A DNA stretch of 64,000 nt from a bacterium (GTDB lineage Bacteria; Actinomycetota; Acidimicrobiia; Spongiisociales; ZC4RG35), in assembly GCA_028824015.1 (NCBI GenBank), contig JAPPFC010000002.1, positions 91,916 through 155,915 on the forward strand, written 5' to 3'. The notes under the pieces are model-generated. The model was not told where the DNA came from. It worked only from the letters and a program-made list of their open reading frames with translations, and did no database searches. Both the position numbers and the translations under genes were made by a program. Shown in pieces: positions 56,479 to 64,000 of the stretch (position 1 is the first letter of the stretch; each line of letters starts with the position of its first letter).

Positions 56479-57183
56479 TCAGCGGAACAGGTCTTCGGGG
56501 GCGGGCCGTATCAGTTCGGTGGCCGAACCGTCCCCGGCCGGCAGTGATAGCCCTCTCACGATCGCCACCGGGATGCCGCCGACCTTGCCCTTCGCCAGAT
56601 CGGCCGCGGCGGCGATCTCGTCGGCCACCGCCACCTCGGTCACCTCCAGCACCCGGTCATGATCGTCCGGGACGCCCCTGAAGTCGCGGATGGGCTTGAA
56701 TCCCGCCACCCCGATCGCCACGTCGGTCAGGCCGCGTCGAAAGGGGCGGCCGAAGGTGTCGGTGATCACCACCGCCACCTCCACGCCGAAGCGCTGGATC
56801 AGTCGGGAGCGGATCCTTCGAGCGGACCGGTCCGGGTCCACGGGGAGCAGGACGGCTCGGCCCGGAACCACGTTCGAGCGGTCCACCCCGGCGTTCGCGC
56901 AGATGAAGCCATGCCGGGTCTCGGTTATGACCAGGTCCCCCCGGCGGCGGAGGATGGCTGCCGACTCCGCTTCCACCAGATGGCGGTGGCCGTGGGGGCC
57001 GTCGTCCTCCAACTCCACCATCCTGCCCTCGGCCTTGGAGACCACCTTGTGGGTCACAACCACCACATCCCCCGATTGCAGTCCGAGGCCGGATTCGGCC
57101 AGCAGGTCGCCGATCAGGAGGGCGAGGTCGTCTCCCTCCGAAATCTCGGGAAGGCCCCTTACCGGGTGGATGCTGATCGTCAC
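56479..57183 (-). CDS. cofE: Coenzyme F420:L-glutamate ligase
   Basis: 234 residues from GTG at 57183, overlapping the cofD stop by four bases. CofE family stretches are IHPVRGLPEISEGDDLALLI, VVVTHKVVSKAEGRMV, TRHGFICANAGVDRSNV, VITDTFGRPFRRGLTDVAIG and DEIAAAADLAKGKVGGIPVAIVRG. It adds glutamates to F420-0. Only the ligase domain is present; the C-terminal FMN-reductase domain of mycobacterial FbiB is absent and must be encoded elsewhere if used. Confidence 0.95.
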   Translation of the reverse strand: MTISIHPVRGLPEISEGDDLALLIGDLLAESGLGLQSGDVVVVTHKVVSKAEGRMVELEDDGPHGHRHLVEAESAAILRRRGDLVITETRHGFICANAGVDRSNVVPGRAVLLPVDPDRSARRIRSRLIQRFGVEVAVVITDTFGRPFRRGLTDVAIGVAGFKPIRDFRGVPDDHDRVLEVTEVAVADEIAAAADLAKGKVGGIPVAIVRGLSLPAGDGSATELIRPAPEDLFR

Positions 57184-58118
57184 AGCGCCGCCATGATCTC
57201 GGCCGCCAGCCGTGCGGCGGCGGCGGGTTCGGCTATACGGGTGTCGGTAGCCCAGGCCCGGAGGCCCAGGTCGGAGAGGAAGCCGACGTCTTCTGCGTCC
57301 CCGGTGTCCACCACCAGGCCTGAGAGCAGGCCCCGGTAAGCCTCGGCCACCCCCCGGTTCCCGGCGGGCAGGCCAAGGCCGTCCATCACGTCGGCGGCCG
57401 GACCCTTCAGGGCCTTTCCCCCGAACAGCGGGCTGACCGCGATCACCGTCTCGGCCGCCTCCAGGGCGGATCGGACGCCGGGCACCGCCAGGATCGGCCA
57501 GATCGAGAGGGGAGGGTTGGAGGGGGCGATGATCACCGCCCGGGCTCGGCGGATCGCCTCGATCACCCCCGGAGCGGGCCGGGCGGCCTCCGCCCCGTCG
57601 AAGCGGATCCCGCCTATCCGGTCGCGGTGTTGGCGGCGCACGAAGTAGTCCTGGAAGTCGAGCCACTCCCCTCCGACGGTGCGCAGCTTGGTGCGGAGGG
57701 GCTGATCGGTGGCGGGGAGCAGCCTCACCCCGATCTTGAACGTCGAGGCGATCTGGTCGGTGATGAGGCTCAGCGGCTTTCCCTCCCTGATTCGCATGGT
57801 CCGGTAAAGGTTGGTCGCCAGGTCACCGTCGCCCAACCGGAATGTGGTGTCGACCGGAAAGTCCGCCAGGGCCTCCATGACCTCCCAGGTCTCGTTGGCC
57901 AGCCCCCAGCCCTGGGGACCCTCGACCCCGGCCAGGGTGTAAACCACCGTGTCCAGGTCGGGGGCGACAAACACTCCGTACACCCAGTCGTCGTCGCCGG
58001 TGTTCACCACCACCGTTGTGTTCCACTCCTCCAGCCGGGCGAACCCTCGCGCCATTCGCGCTCCTCCCACTCCTCCGGAGAGGAGCAGGACTCCCGGCTT
58101 TTCGTCAAGCGTTCTCAT
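57180..58118 (-). CDS. cofD: 2-phospho-L-lactate (phosphoenolpyruvate) transferase, F420 synthesis
   Basis: 312 residues of the CofD/FbiA family. Visible marks are VLLLSGGVGGARMARGFARL, VVNTGDDDWVYGVFVAPDLDTVVYTLAG, WGLANETWEVMEAL and the C-terminal IAPSNPPLSIWPILAVPGVR and SPLFGGKALKGPAADVM. It joins the phospholactate or enolpyruvate moiety to Fo to form (dehydro-)F420-0. The ATG at 58118 lies only 28 bases from the divergent GT2 gene start, so their promoters must overlap or one start is misplaced. Confidence 0.96.
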   Translation of the reverse strand: MRTLDEKPGVLLLSGGVGGARMARGFARLEEWNTTVVVNTGDDDWVYGVFVAPDLDTVVYTLAGVEGPQGWGLANETWEVMEALADFPVDTTFRLGDGDLATNLYRTMRIREGKPLSLITDQIASTFKIGVRLLPATDQPLRTKLRTVGGEWLDFQDYFVRRQHRDRIGGIRFDGAEAARPAPGVIEAIRRARAVIIAPSNPPLSIWPILAVPGVRSALEAAETVIAVSPLFGGKALKGPAADVMDGLGLPAGNRGVAEAYRGLLSGLVVDTGDAEDVGFLSDLGLRAWATDTRIAEPAAAARLAAEIMAAL

Positions 58119-58146
58119 TGGCGGTTTGTATTCCTAGGATTGACGT

Positions 58147-60918
58147 TTGTTGATGACGGGCACAGCCTCCAATTCGGAACCCATCGTACGCCCAACCCGG
58201 ACTCCCAGCATCGCAGTGGTGCTCATGGCGGAGGGGGACCCCCTCGAGTCGCCGGTTGACCGGGTGGCGGAAAAGGACTGGATCACCCGGCTAATAGTGG
58301 TGGGCAAAGACCCGGGCGCCAAACGGGAGGCGGATCGACTGGGGGCGCTCCACCGCGAGACCTTGGATGCGGTGGCGAGGGCTCTGCCCGCCGATGTCGA
58401 GTACGTCTGGATTCTGGCGGGCCGGGCCCGACCGGAGCCGGGGGCCCTGACCGCCCTGGTGCAGGTGGCGGTCAACCATCAGGTGGCGCTGGTCGGGTCC
58501 AAGATTCTCTCCTCGGAGGACTCCGAGCGGCTCCTGTCGGTGGGGAGCGCCACCGACATATTCGGGGTGGCCTTCTCGGGCTTGGATGACTCCGAACTCG
58601 ACTTTGCCCAGTACGACGTGGTTCGGGAGGTCTCCAACCTGTCCCCGGTCTCCCTCCTGATCCGTCGCCGTCTGCTGGCCGTGCTGGGCGGGTTCGACGA
58701 ATCGCTGCCCCCCGTCTCGGCCGGCCTGGACCTCTGCCAGCGGGTGCGAGTCGCCGGAGGGCGGGTGGTGGTGGCTCCCTCTTCTCGGGTCGGGTATCCC
58801 CCCCAGGTGTTTCCCCGCTTCGCCGGATGGAGGGAGCGGGCGGGACGGATGCGGGCCATGTTCAAGGCGTATCGGCTGTTGACCCTGGCTTGGGCAATCC
58901 CGCTGGATGTGCTTTTGAATCTCGCCGAGGGGTTGTTCAGCCTGGTCCTGGGAAGACCGGGGCGACTGGCGGGCTTCTTGGCCGCGGTGGGTTGGAATGT
59001 CTGGAGGTTCCCCTCGGCGGTCTCGAGCCGGCTCAGGGCACAGAAGTTCCGGGCGGTCGGCGATGAGGACATATTCCGGTACCAGGTGTCAGGCTCGGTG
59101 ACCCTCCGGGAGGTGGGATCGGAGATCGGGCGGAGAATCGGCGACTTCGGCCCCGAGGAGAAGTCGTGGGCGGTGATGTTGACCTCCCGTCTCCGAAGGG
59201 GGGCGCCCCTCGCCGTCCTGCTGGCGTTCATCTATGTGGCGGCAGCCTCCCGGAACCTGTGGTTGGTCGGGTTGCCTTCGGTCGGGTTCAGCTTCCCGCC
59301 CGGCGACGATCCGGCCGGGGTGCTGGCCGCCTACGCGGGAGGATGGAGCGAGACCGGATTGGGATCCTCCCTTCCACCCCATCCGGCGGCCGCGCTGGCG
59401 GCGTTTGCCGACTGGGTGGCCCTGGAGTGGTCGGGGTCCCAGGTCCTGGTGACCGGGATCGCCCTCCTGGCCGGCCTGCTGGGGTCGGCCCGGCTGTTTC
59501 GCAGCATGGGGGTCGCACCCACCGGTTCCTACGCGGGGGCGGCGGTTTACCTGCTGGGGTCCGCCTCCGCCTCGGTGCTTGCCCACGGCTACTGGCCGTT
59601 GGTGATCGCCCTGGGGGTCCTGCCGTGGTCGGTGTCGGCCGCGGCGCGGCCCTGGCCCGACGGGTGGCGGGCGCGGATCGGGGACCTGGCCGCTGTCTCC
59701 CTGGCCTGTGCGCTGCTGGCGGCCTCCGCACCGGTGGCGGTGGCGGCGCCGTTGGCGATCGTCCTCCTGGGCTGCGCGGCCGGTGTCGGCTGGTCATGGT
59801 GGTCGGTGCCCCGGGCGCTGTTGGGGGCGGCGGTGGGCCTGTCGGCGGTGGGGACCTACCTGTGGGCCAATGACCTGGACGTCTGGTCTCACGGTCCCTC
59901 GCTGACCTGGGAGGCGGACTGGGTTTACTGGGGAGGGGTGGCTGTCGCCGGCCTCCTGGCCGTGACGTTCGGCGGGACCCGCCTGAGGGGGGCGGCGGGC
60001 GTGGGCCTGGCATTGAGCGGAGCGGGGCTGTGGGTGGGCCACCTGCCGGAATGGGAAGTGGCCCTGGCCGGAGCGGTCCTCGCCGCGGCGGGAGCCGGAA
60101 CCACCGTGGCGGTGGCAGTGGCGGCGGGGTTGAGGGGGGGAGAGGAGCGCCGCCGGATGGGGGGTCTGCTGGCGCTGGCCGTGGGGGTGGTGATGCTGGG
60201 CTTTACCATCCCCGCCCTGGAAGGCGGACGGGCTGGAATGCCAGAGGACCAGTGGAGGGACCGTCTCGACTTCGCCTCCAGTCTGGCCGACCCGGGACAC
60301 GGGAGCCGCCTGCTCCTGATCGGAGCGGAGGGATCGCTGCCGGGGATGGAGAGGGAGGGGGAGGGTTTTTCCTATCGACTGATGAAAGCCGGCTCCCCGA
60401 CGCTGGAGCAGGCTTGGCTTCCTCCCCCGGAGGTGGGTGACCGGGCCCTGGCGGAAGTGGTGGCCCGGCTCTCGGAGTCCCGTCCACTGCGCCCCGGGGA
60501 ACTCCTGGCGCCCTTCGGGGTGAGATGGGTGGTGGTCTCCCAGGACACGGGGTTCTCCGAGTACCTCTCGGGCCAGGTCGACATGCGCATCCTCTCTGAG
60601 TCGGCAGAGGCGGTCGTGTATGAGAACCTGGTGGCTCTCCCACGCTCCGACGGGCCGTACGTGGGCGCCTGGGACTCCGTCGCTCCGGACCGGGTGGAGG
60701 GCCTCGAGTTCCAGGGAAGGATCCGCATAGGGGACAACGCTCATCCCCGCTGGGGCCCCGATTGGGCGCAGCACTCGTGGTGGAACACCATCTCCGGCTC
60801 CGAGGGAGCGGGGAGTTTCACCCCCGATCCGGTGGAGCGGAGACTCGGTTGGTGGGGTGGGGGCCTGTTGATTGGATTGGCGGGGCTGGTCTGGTGGGGC
60901 AGGGGGGCGTCCCGATGA
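58147..60918 (+). CDS. GT2-family glycosyltransferase fused to a multi-pass membrane domain
   Basis: 923 residues from TTG at 58147 (ATG at 58153 possible). Residues about 15-220 look like a divergent GT2 domain: IAVVLMAEGD, EYVWILAGRARPEPGALTALV, GSKILSSEDSERLLSVG, LLIRRRLLAVLGGFDESLPPVSAGLDLCQRV. A long region with many Ala/Leu/Gly/Val-rich membrane helices follows (about 250-700), then an extracytoplasmic C-terminus (WRDRLDFASSLADPGHGSRLLLIGAEGS...) and a last helix near the end. Actinobacteria often carry such a gene beside F420 genes, followed by a DUF5719 gene, as here. A role in envelope glycan or glycolipid assembly is inferred; donor and acceptor are unknown. Confidence 0.85.
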   Translation: MLMTGTASNSEPIVRPTRTPSIAVVLMAEGDPLESPVDRVAEKDWITRLIVVGKDPGAKREADRLGALHRETLDAVARALPADVEYVWILAGRARPEPGALTALVQVAVNHQVALVGSKILSSEDSERLLSVGSATDIFGVAFSGLDDSELDFAQYDVVREVSNLSPVSLLIRRRLLAVLGGFDESLPPVSAGLDLCQRVRVAGGRVVVAPSSRVGYPPQVFPRFAGWRERAGRMRAMFKAYRLLTLAWAIPLDVLLNLAEGLFSLVLGRPGRLAGFLAAVGWNVWRFPSAVSSRLRAQKFRAVGDEDIFRYQVSGSVTLREVGSEIGRRIGDFGPEEKSWAVMLTSRLRRGAPLAVLLAFIYVAAASRNLWLVGLPSVGFSFPPGDDPAGVLAAYAGGWSETGLGSSLPPHPAAALAAFADWVALEWSGSQVLVTGIALLAGLLGSARLFRSMGVAPTGSYAGAAVYLLGSASASVLAHGYWPLVIALGVLPWSVSAAARPWPDGWRARIGDLAAVSLACALLAASAPVAVAAPLAIVLLGCAAGVGWSWWSVPRALLGAAVGLSAVGTYLWANDLDVWSHGPSLTWEADWVYWGGVAVAGLLAVTFGGTRLRGAAGVGLALSGAGLWVGHLPEWEVALAGAVLAAAGAGTTVAVAVAAGLRGGEERRRMGGLLALAVGVVMLGFTIPALEGGRAGMPEDQWRDRLDFASSLADPGHGSRLLLIGAEGSLPGMEREGEGFSYRLMKAGSPTLEQAWLPPPEVGDRALAEVVARLSESRPLRPGELLAPFGVRWVVVSQDTGFSEYLSGQVDMRILSESAEAVVYENLVALPRSDGPYVGAWDSVAPDRVEGLEFQGRIRIGDNAHPRWGPDWAQHSWWNTISGSEGAGSFTPDPVERRLGWWGGGLLIGLAGLVWWGRGASR

Positions 60919-62204
60919 GGGGAGTGGCGGTTGCGATGGTGGGCCTGGCGCTGGGGATGCTGACCTGGGCGATTTCGGTGGAATCCTCGCCTTCCTCGGC
61001 CGCGGCGCAAACCGAGGCGGCCCGGCCGGGATCCGACCATCTGGTCTGCCCCCTGACCGGCTTCCTCCGTGCCGACACCGAGGTCTCCCTGCAGGCCGCC
61101 CGGCCGGGAACCGTCCCCCTGTGGAGCGTCAGGGATGGCCAATGGTCGTCCCTCGCCGGGGCGGAACTGGATGAAGGGGGGATGTGGACGGGCGCCGCGC
61201 CCACCGGAAACGGCGCCTTCCTGGCCGAAGCCGGCGCCGGACCGTCCGGGGGAGGGATCAGCAACGTAGCACCGGAGGCCATCTCCGCCTGGACGTGCGG
61301 GGAGTCCTCCGACCGGTTGGTGGCCCTGGGTGGCGCCACCCTGGCCGACGACCGCCTGGACCTGATTCTCTACAACCCCTACGTGTTGGATTCGGTTGTG
61401 CGGGTGGTGGTCACCAGCGAACTGGGAAAAGACACTCCTCCCGCCCTTAGGGAGATCTATGTGCCGGCGGGCAGGACGGTTGAGATGACCCTGGACGAGC
61501 CGCTGCGGCTCCGCCGGTCTCTGGCGGTGTTGGCGGAATCGGCTCCCGGGCGCATCGCGCTTGTGCTGCGCCAGACCGGGAAGGGCGAGACCGCCATGAC
61601 CGAAGGGGTGGCTCCCGACGACGACTGGTGGCTGCCGGTTCCCGATCTCGGACAGGAAGAGACCTTCCTGGTGATAGCCTCTCCCTCCGGATCACCCTTC
61701 ACATACCGGGTGGATCTCATGACCGAATCCGGCCCGCTGCCCGCGTTTGTGGAGGAGGACTTCCTGCCCGGCCAACTGGTCTCGATACCCCTGTCGGCCT
61801 TCCCCGGGGGAGTTACGGGGATCGGGGTGGCCGGCACCGTCCCGCTGGTCGCCGGGCTGCGCTTGGAGGGCGAGGGGCTCTTGGCCATCGGTCCGGGAGC
61901 CCGGGAGACCTCCAGGAAATGGTTCCTACCCGCCGCCGGTGACGGCGCCGGGCGGGAGGCCCGGGCCTGGCTCCTGAACCCGTCGGGACTGGAGACAGGG
62001 GTGTCGATCTCAGCGGGCAGTTTCTCCTTCACGGTCACGGTCCCGCCCGAATCGGTCCTCCCCTTCGACCTGGGCAAGTTGAGGGTATCGGCCGAAGGTG
62101 TTGCAGGCTATCTGGTGGAAGCCCAGGATGAGATCGCGGTGGTGATGACCACCCAACTTCCGGGCGGGGCAGCCTCGATTGCGGTCGGCGCGCCGGTGGG
62201 TTGA
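60915..62204 (+). CDS. DUF5719-like secreted or anchored protein
   Basis: 429 residues. An N-terminal hydrophobic segment (VAVAMVGLALGMLTWAIS) acts as a signal or anchor. The remainder is beta-rich, with two similar halves containing LILYNPYVLDSVVRVVV and, later, AWLLNPSGLETGVSISAG, each followed by YVPAGRTVEM or VPPESVLPFDL. This repeated pattern and the position directly after the GT2 gene (ATGA overlap) match the DUF5719 proteins of actinobacteria, whose role is unknown. It probably works outside the membrane with the GT2 protein. Its stop overlaps the next start. Confidence 0.75.
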   Translation: MRGVAVAMVGLALGMLTWAISVESSPSSAAAQTEAARPGSDHLVCPLTGFLRADTEVSLQAARPGTVPLWSVRDGQWSSLAGAELDEGGMWTGAAPTGNGAFLAEAGAGPSGGGISNVAPEAISAWTCGESSDRLVALGGATLADDRLDLILYNPYVLDSVVRVVVTSELGKDTPPALREIYVPAGRTVEMTLDEPLRLRRSLAVLAESAPGRIALVLRQTGKGETAMTEGVAPDDDWWLPVPDLGQEETFLVIASPSGSPFTYRVDLMTESGPLPAFVEEDFLPGQLVSIPLSAFPGGVTGIGVAGTVPLVAGLRLEGEGLLAIGPGARETSRKWFLPAAGDGAGREARAWLLNPSGLETGVSISAGSFSFTVTVPPESVLPFDLGKLRVSAEGVAGYLVEAQDEIAVVMTTQLPGGAASIAVGAPVG

Positions 62205-63805
62205 TGGCAGCGGGGCTTCCTTTCTACTCCGACGATCTCTCCCGGCTGGATGGCTGGGACCGGGCCGTCCGGCGGTGGGAGGAGCGGGGCCTGGTGGGGA
62301 GGCTGTGGGCGTCCGACCCAACCGTGTGGGGAACTGCGGCCCCCACCGCCGGAGATTGGCTCGGATGGCTGGACCTTCCCTACTCCATGGGCCAGCGTTT
62401 GGGAGACATGTACCGCCTTGCCGAGGAGGCGGCTTCGGAGGGAGTCGCAGACGTCGTGCTGCTGGGCATGGGAGGTTCCAGCCTGGCTCCCGAAGTGTTC
62501 GGTGCGGTGTTCGGCTCGGGGCCGGGTCGTCCCCGTCTCACCGTGCTCGATTCCACCCATCCCGACGCGGTGACGTCGCTTCGCTCCCGGATCGATCTGT
62601 CCCGCACCCTCTTCCTGGTCTCCTCGAAGTCGGGCACCACTACCGAGACCCTGTCGTTCTACCGGTTCTTCTGGGAACAGTGCTCCGGGGAAGGCGCCCG
62701 GTTCGTTGCGATCACGGACCAGGGAACCCCGCTGGACCGCCTGGCGCGAGAGCGCGGGTTTCGGGCGGTGTTCAACGCCCCCGCCGATGTGGGAGGGCGG
62801 TTCTCGGCCTTCAGCGCCTTCGGACTGGTTCCCGCCGCGCTCATCGGGGTGGACATCCCGTCCCTGCTGGGGCGGGCCCGGGAGTCGGCCGACCGGGGAA
62901 GGCTGGGCGCAGCCGAGAACCCGGCGGTGGGTCTGGGCTTGGCCATGGGTGCGGCCGCGGCGGCCGGGATGGACAAGCTGACCCTGCACACCACCGAAAG
63001 CCTGGCGGCCTTTCCCGCCTGGATGGAGCAGCTGGTGGCCGAGAGCCTCGGAAAGAACGGGGTTGGGATAGTCCCGGTAGCGGGAGAGCCGATCCTGGCA
63101 GGCGGTCTCTACGGCTCAGACCGTATGTTCCTGGTGTGGGAGTCCGAAGGCGGGCCTCCCGTCGGCCTGCCCAGCGGTCTGAGCGGAGCGCGGATCGAAG
63201 TCGGAGACCGCTTGGACCTGGGCGCCGAGATCTTCCGTGCGGAGTTGGCGGTGGCTGCCGCGGGTGAGGTGCTGGGAGTGAATCCCTTCGATCAGCCCGA
63301 TGTGGAGGAGGCCAAACGGCTGGCGGCGGAGGCGATGGGCCGAGACGCCGCCGCGGCCGGGACCGACCTGGCGCCGGCTCAGTCAGCGGGTGCGAGGGCA
63401 TCGATCCGCAGGATGGTGGCTGAATTGGGGCCGGGCGACTACCTGGGCGTCCAAGCCTATCTGCCCCCGGGAGCGGACGTCGAGGAGAGGATCGGCGGAA
63501 TCCGTCGGAGGATCACCGAGATCAGCGGGGCGGCGACCACCTTCGGCTACGGTCCCCGGTATCTTCATTCCACCGGCCAGGTCCACAAGGGAGGTCCCCC
63601 CGGCGGGGTCTTTCTGCAACTGGTGGACGATCCCGGCGCGGAGGTGCAGGTCCCCGAAGCCGGGTTCGGCTTCTCCAGGCTGATCGCCGCCCAGGCCGAG
63701 GGGGACTACCTGGCACTCCGTGGAGCGGGTCGCAGGGTTCTGGGCGTGACATTGGGATCGGACCGGTCCGGCGGCCTGGAGGCTGTGGCCGAGAGTCTTG
63801 GTTGA
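62204..63805 (+). CDS. pgi: Glucose-6-phosphate isomerase-like protein
   Basis: 533 residues. VVLLGMGGSSLAPEVFGAVFG and LVSSKSGTTTETLSFYRFFWE are the phosphate-binding SIS motifs of phosphoglucose isomerases, of the type seen in the C-terminal half of transaldolase/isomerase fusions. The later LHTTESLAAFPAWMEQLVAESLGKNG, NPFDQPDVEEAK and GPRYLHSTGQVHKGGPPGGVFLQL also fit this group. It should interconvert glucose-6- and fructose-6-phosphate. The transaldolase part is not fused here. The start ATG at 62204 overlaps the previous stop, tying it to the envelope genes. Confidence 0.9.
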   Translation: MAAGLPFYSDDLSRLDGWDRAVRRWEERGLVGRLWASDPTVWGTAAPTAGDWLGWLDLPYSMGQRLGDMYRLAEEAASEGVADVVLLGMGGSSLAPEVFGAVFGSGPGRPRLTVLDSTHPDAVTSLRSRIDLSRTLFLVSSKSGTTTETLSFYRFFWEQCSGEGARFVAITDQGTPLDRLARERGFRAVFNAPADVGGRFSAFSAFGLVPAALIGVDIPSLLGRARESADRGRLGAAENPAVGLGLAMGAAAAAGMDKLTLHTTESLAAFPAWMEQLVAESLGKNGVGIVPVAGEPILAGGLYGSDRMFLVWESEGGPPVGLPSGLSGARIEVGDRLDLGAEIFRAELAVAAAGEVLGVNPFDQPDVEEAKRLAAEAMGRDAAAAGTDLAPAQSAGARASIRRMVAELGPGDYLGVQAYLPPGADVEERIGGIRRRITEISGAATTFGYGPRYLHSTGQVHKGGPPGGVFLQLVDDPGAEVQVPEAGFGFSRLIAAQAEGDYLALRGAGRRVLGVTLGSDRSGGLEAVAESLG

Positions 63806-63862
63806 AGGCCGGTAAGGAAATCGGGGAAGAAAAAGCGAAACGAAAACGTTTTAAAGGTGTCT

Positions 63863-63868
63863 TATAAT
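63863..63868 (+). promoter_or_regulatory. Candidate -10 element with a palindrome in the -35 region
   Basis: A perfect TATAAT lies at 63863-63868, rare in this G+C-rich window. The palindrome AAAACGTTTT (63843-63852) lies where a -35 box or operator would be; no TTGACA-like hexamer is seen. It would drive the possible gene at 63920. Confidence 0.45.
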
Positions 63869-63919
63869 TACAGACAGGCCGAAGATGAGAAGCGAAGGCC
63901 GGAAGACAAGGAGCTGATT

Positions 63920-64000
63920 TTGAGGCATTACACAGCAAAGGGGACGGGCCCCGCATCTGTGGATGCTTGGTCTATCCCACAATGCCACTACGTAGCGCCT
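63920..64000 (+). CDS. Possible gene start, truncated by the window end
   Basis: TTG at 63920 is preceded by AAGGAG about 7 bases upstream and by a TATAAT at a reasonable distance, and the frame is open to the end of the window (27 codons, MRHYTAKGTGPASVDAW...). No family can be recognised from this fragment. Confidence rests on the promoter and ribosome-site pair alone. Confidence 0.4.
   Translation, partial: MRHYTAKGTGPASVDAWSIPQCHYVAP

Overview
The window is high-GC bacterial DNA with dense operons, many 4-base stop/start overlaps and frequent GTG or TTG starts. Four things point to Actinomycetota: two coenzyme F420 genes (cofD, cofE), a DivIVA/SepIVA-like coiled-coil gene between coaD and yceD, an acyl-CoA carboxylase pair next to birA, and a GT2/DUF5719 envelope pair. 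ATP synthase b and delta are separate genes, unlike mycobacteria. A deep-branching class such as Acidimicrobiia is my best guess, by inference only. I see no rRNA, tRNA, CRISPR array or intact insertion sequence.

Layout. 1-893: 5' part of an ammonium transporter (minus). 1234-8733: a 2499-residue secreted repeat protein (FN3, Ig-like and cadherin-like modules). 9096-10418: a MarR regulator and a convergent methyltransferase, each with an inverted repeat upstream. 10659-16687 (minus): a nucleoside-salvage run (upp, an alkyltransferase-like gene, deoB, deoA, PNP) that continues into etfB-etfA. 16763-17416 (minus): rpmB, a cold-shock-like gene and a lone RAM-domain gene. 17458-28157 (plus): recG, rsmD, coaD, a SepIVA-like gene, yceD, rpmF, plsX, rnc, mutM, smc. 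28512-29366 (minus): a four-CBS protein. 29827-39293 (plus): ftsY, cdd, glyA and the complete ATP synthase operon.

39300-40660 looks like a small insert of different base composition: a lipoprotein, a 32-codon ORF and a PD-(D/E)XK-like protein. It is followed by a quinone-reductase-like gene (minus), a membrane-anchored protein, an ECF sigma factor fused to a catalytically dead arsenate-reductase-like domain, and a group-2-like sigma-70 factor. 44888-50309 is a branched-chain amino acid ABC importer; its LivH has an extra N-terminal extracytoplasmic domain and its binding protein is encoded convergently. 50497-54522 holds a biotin-dependent acyl-CoA carboxylase and its biotin ligase. 54519-56428 holds a dienelactone-hydrolase-like protein lacking its nucleophile, an SDR epimerase and a tiny basic protein. 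56479-58118 holds cofE-cofD (minus). 58147-63805 holds a GT2 membrane protein, a DUF5719-like protein and a glucose-6-phosphate isomerase-like protein. A possible new gene starts at 63920 and runs off the window.

Most of the window is conserved housekeeping. The strongest unusual signals are the sigma/pseudo-ArsC fusion (42706-43686), the insert after the atp operon, the near-identical repeats of about 870 bp in the giant surface protein, and the LivH fusion.
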